DNA of 64,000 nt from Aquibacillus koreensis (GCF_025154055.1 NZ_JAOALK010000031.1:62001-126000); one strand, 5' to 3'. Shown: positions 7,610 through 17,338, counted from the stretch's first letter. Made by a program: numbers and translations. The notes: generated from the sequence alone by a model not told the origin.

Positions 7610-10600
7610 ATGGGGATTCGTTTTTTGATTGGAAAAGCAGGGACCGATAAGAGCGGGCAGTACTTGAAGGAAATACAAGAGAAATTAAAAGAAAATCCAC
7701 AAGGAGCACCAATCATCTATCTCGTTCCAGATCAGATGACTTTTCAACAAGAATATGCATTACTGAATAATCAGGAAGTAAACGGAAGTATTCGAGCACA
7801 AGTGTTTAGTTTTTCGCGTCTTGCGTGGCGTGTGCTACAAGAGACGGGTGGAGGAACTAGAAAGTATATAAGTTCTACTGGTGTGCAAATGATGTTAAGG
7901 AAAATTACAGAAGAAAGAAAAACAGAATGGAAAGTGTTTCAGAAAGCAATTGAAAAGCAAGGGTTCATGGAGCAATTAGAAGGTATGATTACTGAGTTTA
8001 AAAGATATCGCATCACACCAGAAATGCTCATGGCTCACCTTGTAAATATGGATCAGTTTCAACATAAGTACACCGGTGAAGTAGCGTTGAAAAATAAACT
8101 AGAGGATCTTAGTTATATATACGAAAAGTTAGTGTTTGCACTGAAAGATAACTATATAGATAGTGAAGATCAGTTACAACAATTAGCTGATAAGATAGAA
8201 GAGGCATATTTTCTAGAAGGAGCAGAAGTTTACATTGATGGATTTCATCGGTTTACGCCTCAAGAGTTGTTAGTAATTGAAGCACTTCTCAAGAAAACTA
8301 AACAGGTTTCTGTTGCTTTAACCATTAATAAGACGGAAGAAAGTAATATATCGGAATTAGATCTATTTAGCCAGACAAAGGAAACCTACCAATCTTTAAT
8401 AGAGATAGCCGATGTAAACAATATAAAATTAGAAGAGAACAAGATATTAAGCGAAGAAGACGGTGTATTTCGAAATCGTCCTTATTTTTCTCATTTAGAA
8501 AATTACTTTGATATACGTCCTGCGCCTGCATATGAGGGAGAGGTACCTATTCAAATCGCACAGGCGGTCCATCCACGAGCAGAGGTAGAAGGTGCTGCGC
8601 AAGAAATATTACGACTCGTCCGTGAAGAAGGATATCGTTATAAAGATATAGCGATATTGCTTAGACAAACAGATGTTTATCATGATCTAGTGGAAACGGT
8701 GTTCTCGGATTATCAGATCCCTGTGTTTATTGATGAGAAACGAACGATGATGAATCATCCACTAGTAGAATTAGTCCGATCTATGTTAGATGTGATCGAA
8801 GGAAATTGGCGGTATGATGCTTTATTCCGCGTGTTGAAAACAGGATTTATTCCAATTAGTGATAAACGCTATCCACTAAATGAAGATGCGATGGATGAGC
8901 TTGAAAATTATGTCTTAGAATACGGCATACGTGGTAGAGATCGTTGGATGAATGATCGTGAATGGGTATTTCAACGCTTTCGTGGTTTTGATCAAATTAC
9001 CCAAACAGATGAGGAAAAAGAGACACAAAAGCGAATAAACCGATATCGCGCAAAAGTTGTAAGAGCGCTTAATCAGGTAGATCAAAAATTGAGACAAGCC
9101 AAAACAGTTAAAGAAAAAGCAATTGCGATGTTTGAATGGCTTGAGTCTATGGACATACAAGAAAGGTTAGAGACTGTAAGGGATCAACTAGATGAACAAG
9201 GGAAAATTGAGCGAGCTAGAGAACAAGAGCAGGTATGGGATGCTGTCATTCAGTTATTGGATGAGATGGTAGAAGTGGTTGGCGATGAACCGATATCTTT
9301 ACAACTATTTAGAACAACAGTTGAAACAGGATTAGAATCGCTAAAATTCTCGCACGTACCACCTAGTATGGATCACGTTGTGACGGGTACGATTGACCGA
9401 TCGCGTATGCGAGGGGTTAAATGTGCTTTCCTTCTAGGAGTTAGTGAAGGCGTATGGCCAATGAAACCGTCTGGGGATGGCATGATTTCGGAAGAAGAAA
9501 GGGATTTATTAGCAGAGCAAGGAATGAAATTAGCTGATGGTAGTAAAAGGAGACTTCTTGATGATTGGTTCTATGTCTATTTAGCCTTCACGAGCGCAAC
9601 AGATAAGCTTTGGATTAGTTATCCGTTAAGTGATGAAGCAGGCAAAACCAAAGTGGCATCTCCGTTAATCAAACGGATAGAAGATTTATTCCCGGTTACG
9701 AAAAATCAGTTATTGTTGCAAGACCCAGAAGAAATGGTAGACGCAGATCGTTTTGTTACGACACCAATCAAGTCGAGATCTGCCTTAACAGCTCAACTAG
9801 CAAGGTATCTTCGAGGTTATCCGATTGACGATATTTGGTGGAGTGTATTGAATTGGTATATGAAACAAGAAAGCCAAGCAAGTGCAACGCGAAAGATATT
9901 AAGTAGTTTATTTTATAAAAATAAACCAAAATCGTTAGCACCATCAACAGTAGAAAAAATCTATCCGAAACAAGTGAATGCAAGTGTCTCCCGATTGGAG
10001 ATGTATCACCGCTGCTCCTATCAACACTTTGTCCGCTATAGTTTAGGGTTAGAGGAAAGAAGAACCTATAAACTCGATGCGCCAGATATAGGACAGCTAT
10101 TCCATGAAGCATTAAAGAAAATAACGGAATGGATTCAAGATGACGGAAGAGATTTTGCAGACATAAATCAAGAGGATTCAAAGACCTATGCAAGAAAAGC
10201 GGTAAATAGCTTAGCTCCAATTTTGCAACACCAAATCTTGCATAGTTCAAATCGATACCAATATATCCAGAGAAAACTTCAAGAAATTATTGCACGAGCT
10301 GCATTTGTTCTAAGTGAACAATCTAGGCAAAGTTTGTTTTCCCCTGTAGGGTTAGAGCTAGCGTTTGGAACGGGAGATAGCCAACTATCCCCCATCCATT
10401 TAAAGTTGCCAAACGGTTATGAGCTTGTTTTACGTGGACGGATTGACCGTGTGGATCGTGCTATAGATCAAGAACAATTATTTTTAAGAATTATTGATTA
10501 TAAATCAAGTGCCAAAGGATTAAAACTAGTAGATGTATATTATGGATTAGCATTACAAATGCTTGCATATTTAGATGTTGTGCTAACCAATTCTGAGAAA

Positions 10601-11104
10601 TGGTTAGGAGAGAAAGCAACACCAGCAGGGGTTTTATATTTCCATGTGCATAACCCGATGATTTCTGGTAATACGAAATTAGATGAATCGACAATTGAAA
10701 AAGAGATCTTTAAAAAGTTTAAAATGCAAGGTTTACTCGTGGAAAATGAGAACATTGTCAAAATGATGGATACGACTTTAGATAGTGGAACGAGTCAAAT
10801 CGTACCAGCAGGCCTAAAACAAAATGGAGAGTTTAGAAAAGGATCAAATACAGCGGAACCAGAAACTTTTCAACAATTACAGAATTATATTCATGATTTA
10901 ATGGTTCATGCTGGAATGGACATTACCAATGGGGCTGTTCATCTAAATCCTTATCAACAAAAACAACAAACAGCTTGTACACATTGCTCGTTTCGATCGG
11001 TTTGCCAGTTTGATCCGACTTTGGATGAAAACAATTATCGTAAGCTTCAAGATTTTAAAGATGATGAAATATTACAACGAATAATTAGAAGGGAGGAAGG
11101 CTAA
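7610..11104 (+). CDS. addB: ATP-dependent helicase/deoxyribonuclease subunit B (AddB)
   Basis: Subunit of the AddAB enzyme, which resects double-strand breaks and recognises Chi for RecA-dependent repair. The chosen ATG (7610, MGIRFLIGKAG) lies 9 bases after AAAGGAG; the ORF also runs 17 codons further upstream without a site. The 1164 residues match the usual ~1166. The N-terminal segment includes IIYLVPDQMTFQQEYALL and IRAQVFSFSRLAWRVLQETGG. The C-terminal nuclease motif is LRIIDYKSS. The iron-sulfur cysteines are present: one in YHRCSYQHF and three in CTHCSFRSVC. The Walker A motif is odd: it reads GKAGTDKS, with aspartate where GxxGxGK[ST] needs glycine. Its stop overlaps the addA start (TAATG). 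Confidence 0.96.
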   Translation: MGIRFLIGKAGTDKSGQYLKEIQEKLKENPQGAPIIYLVPDQMTFQQEYALLNNQEVNGSIRAQVFSFSRLAWRVLQETGGGTRKYISSTGVQMMLRKITEERKTEWKVFQKAIEKQGFMEQLEGMITEFKRYRITPEMLMAHLVNMDQFQHKYTGEVALKNKLEDLSYIYEKLVFALKDNYIDSEDQLQQLADKIEEAYFLEGAEVYIDGFHRFTPQELLVIEALLKKTKQVSVALTINKTEESNISELDLFSQTKETYQSLIEIADVNNIKLEENKILSEEDGVFRNRPYFSHLENYFDIRPAPAYEGEVPIQIAQAVHPRAEVEGAAQEILRLVREEGYRYKDIAILLRQTDVYHDLVETVFSDYQIPVFIDEKRTMMNHPLVELVRSMLDVIEGNWRYDALFRVLKTGFIPISDKRYPLNEDAMDELENYVLEYGIRGRDRWMNDREWVFQRFRGFDQITQTDEEKETQKRINRYRAKVVRALNQVDQKLRQAKTVKEKAIAMFEWLESMDIQERLETVRDQLDEQGKIERAREQEQVWDAVIQLLDEMVEVVGDEPISLQLFRTTVETGLESLKFSHVPPSMDHVVTGTIDRSRMRGVKCAFLLGVSEGVWPMKPSGDGMISEEERDLLAEQGMKLADGSKRRLLDDWFYVYLAFTSATDKLWISYPLSDEAGKTKVASPLIKRIEDLFPVTKNQLLLQDPEEMVDADRFVTTPIKSRSALTAQLARYLRGYPIDDIWWSVLNWYMKQESQASATRKILSSLFYKNKPKSLAPSTVEKIYPKQVNASVSRLEMYHRCSYQHFVRYSLGLEERRTYKLDAPDIGQLFHEALKKITEWIQDDGRDFADINQEDSKTYARKAVNSLAPILQHQILHSSNRYQYIQRKLQEIIARAAFVLSEQSRQSLFSPVGLELAFGTGDSQLSPIHLKLPNGYELVLRGRIDRVDRAIDQEQLFLRIIDYKSSAKGLKLVDVYYGLALQMLAYLDVVLTNSEKWLGEKATPAGVLYFHVHNPMISGNTKLDESTIEKEIFKKFKMQGLLVENENIVKMMDTTLDSGTSQIVPAGLKQNGEFRKGSNTAEPETFQQLQNYIHDLMVHAGMDITNGAVHLNPYQQKQQTACTHCSFRSVCQFDPTLDENNYRKLQDFKDDEILQRIIRREEG

Positions 11105-14100
11105 TGCCTACATGGACGAAAGAGCAAGAACAAGCAATCTATACGAGTGGTACAGACATCCTTGTTGCAGCAGCTGCAGGTTCTGGAAAGACAGCTGTTT
11201 TAGTAGAGAGAATTATCCAGAAGCTATTAAACAAACAACAACCTGTAGACATCGATTCTTTATTAGTAGTGACCTTTACCAATGCAGCTGCACAAGAAAT
11301 GCGTAATCGTGTAGGGGAAGCTTTAGAGGCAGCATTGAAAGCTAATCCTTCCTCTAATCACTTGAAAAAGCAGTTATCTTTACTACAACGGGCATCGATC
11401 TCTACGCTTCATTCATTTTGTATGGATTTAGTAAGACGTTATGCTTACCTGCTAGATCTTGATCCTGGATTTCGGATTGCAGATGATGTAGAAGCAGATA
11501 TGATCCGTCAGGAAGTCTTAGAAGATCTGTTTGAAGAATGGTATGGAAAAGAAGGAGAAGAACAAGAAGCCTTTTTTGCTGTCGTGGACCGTTTTTCTAG
11601 TGATCGTAGTGATTTGGACGTTGAAGAGTTGGTTTTGACTTTATTTGACTTTTCCATGCAAAACCCTTGGCCAGATCACTGGCTAGATGCAATGACCAAC
11701 ATGTATCATGTACAGGCAGAGGTTGATGAAACAAACATTCCATGGTTGTCGATTCTAAAACGGGAAGTATCTAGTCAATTAGAAGCCATGCGAGCAGAAG
11801 CAAAAGCAGCGATGGATCTAACGAAAGAAAACGATGGTCCTTATCATTATGCGGAAGCGATTGACGCAGACTTTCTAATGATTAACGAAGCAGCCGCGAG
11901 CATTCAAACTTCATGGGATCACACACAAGCCACTTTTTCACAAGGGAAATTTAAGGCTCTATCACGGAAAAAAGTAGAATGTGATGAAGATAAGAAAGAG
12001 AAAGTAAAAGCACTTCGAAATAGTTATAAAAAAAGATGGAATGATCTTGCGTCAGATTGGTTTTCTAGGAAACTATCTTCCTATATGGCCGATATGGCAG
12101 CACTTTATCCAACAATAAAACAATTAACCGTATTGGTGAAAGACTTTAAACAACGATATGCACAACTAAAAAAGGAAAAAGCGATCGTTGATTTCTCTGA
12201 CTTGGAGCATTATGCATTAAATATTCTCGTAGATGAAGATTCAACAGTGGACGAGGTTAAAGCATCGCAAGTAGCGCTAGAAATGCAAAAAAAGTTTACC
12301 GAGTTACTAGTCGATGAGTACCAAGATACAAACCTTGTTCAAGAAACGATTTTAACCCTCCTATCTGATCAAGAAGGAAATGGTAATATGTTTATGGTAG
12401 GGGACGTGAAGCAAAGTATTTATCGATTCCGTCATGCAGAACCAAGTTTGTTTTTAGATAAGTACAAGCAATTTGCAGAAGCAACACACCCAGCAAAGCG
12501 GATTGATTTAGCAAGAAACTTCAGAAGTAGGGAACAGGTACTATCTGCGACAAATTATATTTTTAGACAATTGCTCAATGAAGAAGTCGGAGAAATGAAT
12601 TATGAAAAAGAAGCTGAACTCATTTATTCGAACCCGATATATGATGAATTAACATTACCGAATACAGACGCAGAGCTACTCATCATTGACCGTGAAGCAC
12701 AAGAGGAAGATGCATCTGTTTCTGAAGATGAGTCGTACCAAGATTTAGAGAAAGCTCAAATTGAAGCAAGAGCGTATGCGCGAATGATTAAGGACTGGAT
12801 TGGTCACGGGGAACATCCACCATTGCAAGTAGTAGACAAAGGTTCTGGAAGACAGCGAGATATTCAGTATCGTGATATTGTAATTTTACTTCGCTCGATG
12901 ACATGGGCACCAACCATTACAGAGGAACTGAAACAGCAAGGTATCCCTGTATATGCAGAATTATCTACCGGATATTTTGAGGCAATTGAGATTAAAGTAA
13001 TGCTTAGTTTGCTTAAAGTAATTGATAATCCAAAACAAGATATACCTTTAGCATCCGTATTACGATCACCAATAGTAGGATTGGATGAAGATGATTTAGC
13101 AAAAATCCGATTATCTAAAAAAAGAGTTAGTTACTATGACGCATTGCATTCTTTTGTGTTAGAAACAGAGGATGAGTATAAGGAACAACAAGTAAATCAA
13201 TTCCTAGAACAACTTAGAAGCTGGAGGGAACTTGCAAGACAGGGAGCACTTTCAGATTTGATTTGGCAAATCTACCGTGAAACCGGCTATTATGATTTTG
13301 TTGGTGGTATTCCTGGTGGTAGACAACGCCAAGCCAACCTTCGCGCTTTGTATGATCGTGCAAGAGCATATGAATCAACTTCATTTAGAGGGTTGTTTCG
13401 CTTTTTACGTTTTATTGAACGGATGGAGGAAAAAGGCGATGATCTAGGGGCAGCACGTGCACTTAGCGCGCAAGAAGATGTTGTTCGTATTATGACTATC
13501 CATAAGAGTAAAGGCCTGGAGTTTCCAGTTGTCATTCTTGGGGCAATGGATAAACAATTCAATCAGCAAGATTTACGTCAGAAGTATTTGTTGCACAAAG
13601 ATTTGGGTTTTGGTAGTAAGTACATTGATCCGGAGAAACGAATCGTGTATCCAACACTTGCTTACCACGCACTAAAGAAAGAGAAACAACGGGAACTTTG
13701 GGCGGAGGAAATGCGCGTGCTTTATGTCGCAATGACACGAGCCAAAGAGAAACTTGTGATGGTTGGAAATGTTGCTTCCTTTGAGAAAAAACAAGAAAAG
13801 TGGCAAGAGGTAATCGATCATCATGACTGGGTATTACCCGCTCATTATCGCTTAGAGGCAAATTCATACCTTGATTGGGTTGGACCCGCGTTAATCAGGC
13901 ATGAACAGAATGAAGTGCTACGTCCAAATATAGAGGTAAGTGTACAAGTGCCAGAAGAAATTCGTACCGATAAATCCAGCTGGCTTGTGGAATATAAACA
14001 TGGTAGTTCATTTGCTAATGTCTCTAATCACGAAAATAAATCAGAAATGTCATTAAAAGAAACGATTCAAAGTTGGAAGCCGATTGAGTCAATCGATGAA

Positions 14101-14832
14101 AATTTAGATGATATCGTAAATCAACGACTTACGTTTGTTTATCCGCACCAACATGCTTCTACATTCCGTGCAAAGCAGTCTGTTACGGAGATAAAAAGGC
14201 AGCGTGAAGTAAAGGATGATTATAGCGACGCATCATTAGTGCGCCCATATAAAGCTCCAATTGCAAAAAGACCTGCTTTTATGCAAAAGGAAAAGCGAAT
14301 ATCGGCCGCGGAAAAAGGTACGATCTTGCACACGGTCATGCAACATTTACCACTAACGAAACAGTGGAAAAAAGCAGAAATAGCAGAATTTATTGAATAT
14401 ATGGTCACAAAGGAGATCTTAACTTCAACAGAAGCCGAAGTCGTTGACTTGTTAGCAATTGAGCGTTTCTTCCAAACAGAGATAGGGAAAAGGCTGATTA
14501 GCTCTAGTGAAGTACACCGCGAAGTCCCTTTTAGTTTAACGATTAATGCTAACGATGTGTATCATGCTTGGGTAGAGGAAACGGACGAACGGGTACTAAT
14601 TCAAGGGGTTATTGATTGTCTAGTTCCAGTGGATGATGGGTTTTTATTATTGGATTATAAAACAGACACGATAAATGGAGATTTATCCCCTGCTCTTACC
14701 GAACAGTTGAAAAATAGATACAAGGTGCAATTGGAGCTATATGCAAAAGCTGTAGAAGAGATCTGGAAAATGCCTATAAGGGAAAAATACTTGTATTTCT
14801 TTGATCAAGCACTGCTAATTGAAGTGGAGTAA
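11104..14832 (+). CDS. addA: ATP-dependent helicase/nuclease subunit A (AddA)
   Basis: UvrD-type 3'-5' helicase and nuclease subunit of AddAB. The 1242 residues show Walker A AAAGSGKTAVLVERI (residues about 19-33), helicase motif II LLVDEYQDTN, motif III VGDVKQSIYRFRHAEPSLF, RNFRSREQV, the motif V/VI region (MTIHKSKGLEFPVV, LYVAMTRAKEKL) and the C-terminal RecB-like nuclease motif LLLDYKTDT. The start codon overlaps the addB stop by one base, so the two are translationally coupled. Unlike B. subtilis, no sbcD/sbcC follows; a terminator and the convergent gerP operon come next. Confidence 0.97.
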   Translation: MPTWTKEQEQAIYTSGTDILVAAAAGSGKTAVLVERIIQKLLNKQQPVDIDSLLVVTFTNAAAQEMRNRVGEALEAALKANPSSNHLKKQLSLLQRASISTLHSFCMDLVRRYAYLLDLDPGFRIADDVEADMIRQEVLEDLFEEWYGKEGEEQEAFFAVVDRFSSDRSDLDVEELVLTLFDFSMQNPWPDHWLDAMTNMYHVQAEVDETNIPWLSILKREVSSQLEAMRAEAKAAMDLTKENDGPYHYAEAIDADFLMINEAAASIQTSWDHTQATFSQGKFKALSRKKVECDEDKKEKVKALRNSYKKRWNDLASDWFSRKLSSYMADMAALYPTIKQLTVLVKDFKQRYAQLKKEKAIVDFSDLEHYALNILVDEDSTVDEVKASQVALEMQKKFTELLVDEYQDTNLVQETILTLLSDQEGNGNMFMVGDVKQSIYRFRHAEPSLFLDKYKQFAEATHPAKRIDLARNFRSREQVLSATNYIFRQLLNEEVGEMNYEKEAELIYSNPIYDELTLPNTDAELLIIDREAQEEDASVSEDESYQDLEKAQIEARAYARMIKDWIGHGEHPPLQVVDKGSGRQRDIQYRDIVILLRSMTWAPTITEELKQQGIPVYAELSTGYFEAIEIKVMLSLLKVIDNPKQDIPLASVLRSPIVGLDEDDLAKIRLSKKRVSYYDALHSFVLETEDEYKEQQVNQFLEQLRSWRELARQGALSDLIWQIYRETGYYDFVGGIPGGRQRQANLRALYDRARAYESTSFRGLFRFLRFIERMEEKGDDLGAARALSAQEDVVRIMTIHKSKGLEFPVVILGAMDKQFNQQDLRQKYLLHKDLGFGSKYIDPEKRIVYPTLAYHALKKEKQRELWAEEMRVLYVAMTRAKEKLVMVGNVASFEKKQEKWQEVIDHHDWVLPAHYRLEANSYLDWVGPALIRHEQNEVLRPNIEVSVQVPEEIRTDKSSWLVEYKHGSSFANVSNHENKSEMSLKETIQSWKPIESIDENLDDIVNQRLTFVYPHQHASTFRAKQSVTEIKRQREVKDDYSDASLVRPYKAPIAKRPAFMQKEKRISAAEKGTILHTVMQHLPLTKQWKKAEIAEFIEYMVTKEILTSTEAEVVDLLAIERFFQTEIGKRLISSSEVHREVPFSLTINANDVYHAWVEETDERVLIQGVIDCLVPVDDGFLLLDYKTDTINGDLSPALTEQLKNRYKVQLELYAKAVEEIWKMPIREKYLYFFDQALLIEVE

Positions 14833-14880
14833 TGAAAAAAAAGGTACTGGGTGTGTAAAACATCCCGTACTCTTTTTTGT
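14833..14880 (+). terminator. Terminator of addBA
   Basis: AAAAAAAAGGTAC pairs with GTACTCTTTTTT around the loop GGGTGTGTAAAACATCCC, itself partly paired. The remaining 200 bases to the gerP operon show no gene that I can support. Confidence 0.75.
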
Positions 14881-15087
14881 TTGTTCGTTTCGAAAGCGTA
14901 TGTACGTGAAAGAATAACGGACAAGGGCAATTACTGTAATTAAAGTACAAATGATTTAGTCGTAACAATATTCGTATGAGAATAGTAAGGCGTGCCAATG
15001 GAAAATATGGTGATTGACACACAATTGAACTTTTTTAAAAAGTATGAAAATAAAATACGTACAGAGTAATAACTTTTACTCTGCACG

Positions 15088-15306
15088 TTACGCATTTCCA
15101 CCCACAACCTGATCTACTGCATCAGGATCGATTGCATTGGTCGCGTTCATTCCGTTATTCGTATTAATGAAATCACCGGTATTAAAGGCACCAGAACCCG
15201 CAGCGGTTTTTGATGCACTTTTTGGGGATAGATAAAAGCTGTCGCCAAAATTAACAACACCACCACCGACACTATTAATTTTAATTGGTCCAACAATGGA
15301 TGGCAT
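15088..15306 (-). CDS. gerPF: Spore germination protein GerPF, second copy
   Basis: A 72-residue member of the GerPA/GerPF family, coat proteins needed for nutrients to pass the spore coat. It starts MPSIVGPIKINSV and ends DPDAVDQVVGGNA. The ATG at 15306 lies 8 bases after AAAGGG; an in-frame GTG 9 bases upstream overlaps that site and is unlikely. It is the last gene of the gerP operon and is 66/72 identical to the gene before it (differences at residues 4, 14, 18, 63, 67 and 69), so it is a recent tandem duplicate. Small, glycine/serine/asparagine-rich and without signal peptide, as usual for the family. Confidence 0.92.
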   Translation of the reverse strand: MPSIVGPIKINSVGGGVVNFGDSFYLSPKSASKTAAGSGAFNTGDFINTNNGMNATNAIDPDAVDQVVGGNA

Positions 15307-15346
15307 GTTACACACCCTTTACTTAAGTTTTTCCTATGATAGAAGA

Positions 15347-15565
15347 TTAAGCATTACCACTTACAATCTGGTCAACCACATCAGGGTCAATTGCATTCGT
15401 TGCGTTCATTCCATTATTCGTATTAATGAAATCACCGGTATTGAAGGCACCAGAACCTGCGGCAGTTTTTGATGCACTTTTTGGAGAAAGGTAAAAACTA
15501 TCACCAAAATTGATGACGCCTCCATCCACACTATTAATTTTAATTGGTCCAACTACAGACGGCAT
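15347..15565 (-). CDS. gerPF: Spore germination protein GerPF, first copy
   Basis: A 72-residue GerPA/GerPF family protein (MPSVVGPIKINSVDGG, then NFGDSFYLSPKS, SGAFNTGDFINTNNG). It lies 55 bases after gerPE and 40 bases before its near-identical duplicate on the same strand. Members of this family are made in the mother cell late in sporulation and deposited in the coat; gerP mutants of B. subtilis and B. cereus germinate slowly because germinants cannot reach the inner membrane. Confidence 0.93.
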   Translation of the reverse strand: MPSVVGPIKINSVDGGVINFGDSFYLSPKSASKTAAGSGAFNTGDFINTNNGMNATNAIDPDVVDQIVSGNA

Positions 15566-15620
15566 AAGTAGTACACCTCAATTTATAAAATTTTGATACT
15601 GCTAGTATATTCCACATCAT

Positions 15621-15995
15621 TTATTTTGTTCCTTCTTCCGTTATCCGAATATGCTTTATTCTAGATTCAGCTTCAAGATGTCTAAGACTTCCTATTTGTA
15701 CAAATGATGAAGCAGTAATCCCAGTAACATTTACATTATTGACATAGATATGGCGGTTGTGGTGTATATGCTCTTGTCTAACCGTTTCGTTGTCAGGAAG
15801 TGTGTTGGCTTCTCTTGCAAAAATGTCAAATTGACCGAAGTCGAAGCCTGTATCTGATTTTACCCCGCCCTGCCTTTGAACGGCAATGGCATGTGAAATT
15901 GGTGTAGCTACTTTGACGTCTCCAATATCAAAAATAGAACTATAAGCAATTGAATTGACTCGAATTCTTTTCACATGTGCAGTACGTTTATTCAT
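15621..15995 (-). CDS. gerPE: Spore germination protein GerPE
   Basis: A 124-residue coat-associated protein of the GerP set. Conserved features are the N-terminal RTAHVKRIRVNSIAYSSIFDIGD and the internal VNNVNVTGITASSFVQIGS, an 'SS..IGD/IGS' motif shared with GerPA, GerPB and GerPD. The ATG overlaps the end of gerPD by 8 bases, so the two are coupled; GAGGG precedes the start. Confidence 0.92.
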   Translation of the reverse strand: MNKRTAHVKRIRVNSIAYSSIFDIGDVKVATPISHAIAVQRQGGVKSDTGFDFGQFDIFAREANTLPDNETVRQEHIHHNRHIYVNNVNVTGITASSFVQIGSLRHLEAESRIKHIRITEEGTK

Positions 15996-16191
15996 CAGTA
16001 TTTCCCTCTGGCTGCATAGGTCTACTTAAAGGAACCAAAGAGCCAACAATATAGGAGTCTGGAGGTGTATCATAAAACGATGAGAGTTTAATCGTTTCAT
16101 TGTCTCCGATTAAGAAAACGGAGGAAGCGGTCACCCCTGTAACTTCAATGTTACCAACGTGTACGTCCCAATTATGCACTTCATGTTTCAT
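15988..16191 (-). CDS. gerPD: Spore germination protein GerPD
   Basis: A 67-residue GerP protein with the family signature VHVGNIEVTGVTASSVFLIGDNE followed by a proline-rich tail. It starts 5 bases after the gerPC stop, with AAAGGGG as ribosome-binding site at the end of gerPC. It forms part of the coat-permeability operon gerPABCDEF. Confidence 0.92.
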   Translation of the reverse strand: MKHEVHNWDVHVGNIEVTGVTASSVFLIGDNETIKLSSFYDTPPDSYIVGSLVPLSRPMQPEGNTDE

Positions 16192-16196
16192 GTTAT

Positions 16197-16787
16197 CTAT
16201 TCCCCTTTGGATTGATCTTGCTCAAAGAATTTTTTTAATGAGTAATCAATTTCACGTTTGATTTGATCAAAAATATAGTGACGTGAGTCCTTTTCAGTTG
16301 TTACATGACGATTATTGTGGGCCTCTTCTTCATAATATTTTATTCGCTCTGGCAGTTGTTTCCTCACATCATCTAACATTAATGCTTGGAAAGAATCGTT
16401 CATTGGGTAATTATAATTGTTAGCATATTGTTGGAGTAAGTGTGGTCCTTGTTCATTTAAGTAAATATCTAAATCAGCAATCAGTTGATGCTTCATTGCA
16501 GATTGATTATTTGGAATACTAGTTGGAGGTGATTGCGGAAAAGCTACATCATCAATTTTGGATAGATCATCAGGTGAGATACCTATATGCAATGTTCCAT
16601 CTAATCTCTCAATCTTTAATTGATCAAAGTTATATTCTAGCTTTTCTATAGTTGTATGATGTTTGTTCGTTTGATCGTTCTCTAATTTGTGTACTCTAGC
16701 TTCCAGTTGCTCTAATTTTTTGGTTTGCTGTTCGACATATTGTTGTAATTGAGATAAATATTCCGACCAAGGATCTGTATATCTCAT
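16197..16787 (-). CDS. gerPC: Spore germination protein GerPC
   Basis: The largest GerP protein, 196 residues. Residues about 8-45 form a coiled coil (YLSQLQQYVEQQTKKLEQLE). A middle region contains LDGTLHIGISPDDLSKIDD, and the C-terminal half is helical and charged (RIKYYEEEAHNNRHV). Length and order fit GerPC of Bacillus. AGGAGG precedes the ATG by 7 bases. Confidence 0.92.
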   Translation of the reverse strand: MRYTDPWSEYLSQLQQYVEQQTKKLEQLEARVHKLENDQTNKHHTTIEKLEYNFDQLKIERLDGTLHIGISPDDLSKIDDVAFPQSPPTSIPNNQSAMKHQLIADLDIYLNEQGPHLLQQYANNYNYPMNDSFQALMLDDVRKQLPERIKYYEEEAHNNRHVTTEKDSRHYIFDQIKREIDYSLKKFFEQDQSKGE

Positions 16788-16851
16788 TAGGAAACCTCCT
16801 AGGCTATGACCTAATTACTACTTAGCCTATGCAGAAATATAGCGCTTGTTA

Positions 16852-17058
16852 CTAAGAAGGAGGAGCGAGTGGAATAAGTGGTACTTCAGCGCCTTCTGGC
16901 TCCACAGGTTCTGCAAGTTCCGTGTATCCACCTGTGTTATATAGGTCTGCGGTTGATTGAATACTTCCGGCACTACCAATCTGTAAAACTGACGAATTTG
17001 AGACACTGCCAACCTTTAACATATGAATATTAATGGCTTGATGAACAGTTAAGTGCAT
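16852..17058 (-). CDS. gerPB: Spore germination protein GerPB
   Basis: A 68-residue GerP protein. MHLTVHQAINIHMLKVGSVSNSSVLQIGSAGSI is typical of GerPB; the N-terminal HQAINI-like strand is followed by the shared SNSS-IGSAG motif and a proline/glutamate-rich tail. I chose the ATG at 17058 because GAGGGGG lies 6 bases before it; the GTG at 17073 is part of that site. Confidence 0.92.
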   Translation of the reverse strand: MHLTVHQAINIHMLKVGSVSNSSVLQIGSAGSIQSTADLYNTGGYTELAEPVEPEGAEVPLIPLAPPS

Positions 17059-17069
17059 GGATATCCCCC

Positions 17070-17288
17070 TCACAACCCTGTAACTACTTGATCTACATTG
17101 TCTTTATCGTAAATGTCTGTATCCGATTGATACAAATCTATTCTAATGCCATCTCCCGTGTTAAATGAACCGCCTCCAGCAAATGTCTTTGCAGATGAAT
17201 AAGGGCTCATTGCATATACATCACCGATATTAAAAATACTTGATGACCCAATCGAGATAACCTTTACGGCTCCTACAATAGCAGGCAT
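17070..17288 (-). CDS. gerPA: Spore germination protein GerPA
   Basis: First gene of the gerP operon: a 72-residue GerPA/GerPF family protein (MPAIVGAVKVISIGSSSIFNIGDVYAM, then GGGSFNTGDGI). AAAGGAGGA lies 7 bases before the ATG. A sigma-K-type promoter sits just upstream, which agrees with known mother-cell expression of gerP. The DUF418 gene is transcribed divergently from the same 130-base gap. Confidence 0.93.
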   Translation of the reverse strand: MPAIVGAVKVISIGSSSIFNIGDVYAMSPYSSAKTFAGGGSFNTGDGIRIDLYQSDTDIYDKDNVDQVVTGL

Positions 17289-17310
17289 AGCGATTCCTCC
17301 TTTACATAAT

Positions 17311-17338
17311 TAGTTTATGTATAAAAATTGTTTCTGTT
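17311..17338 (-). promoter_or_regulatory. Sigma-K-type promoter of the gerP operon
   Basis: On the minus strand the -10 is CATAAACTA (exact match to CATA-N3-TA), at 17319-17311. An AC dinucleotide lies 16 bases upstream, at 17337-17336. This agrees with the consensus AC-N16/17-CATANNNTA for late mother-cell genes. The -10 ends about 22 bases before the gerPA start codon. Confidence 0.7.

Noticed and set aside
9768-10250. 160-codon frame on the minus strand inside addB
   Set aside because: Shadow of the addB coding sequence; no ribosome-binding site and no recognisable protein pattern.
14880-15087. sbcD/sbcC or another recombination gene after addA
   Set aside because: Only about 200 bases remain before the gerP operon, without a supported frame.
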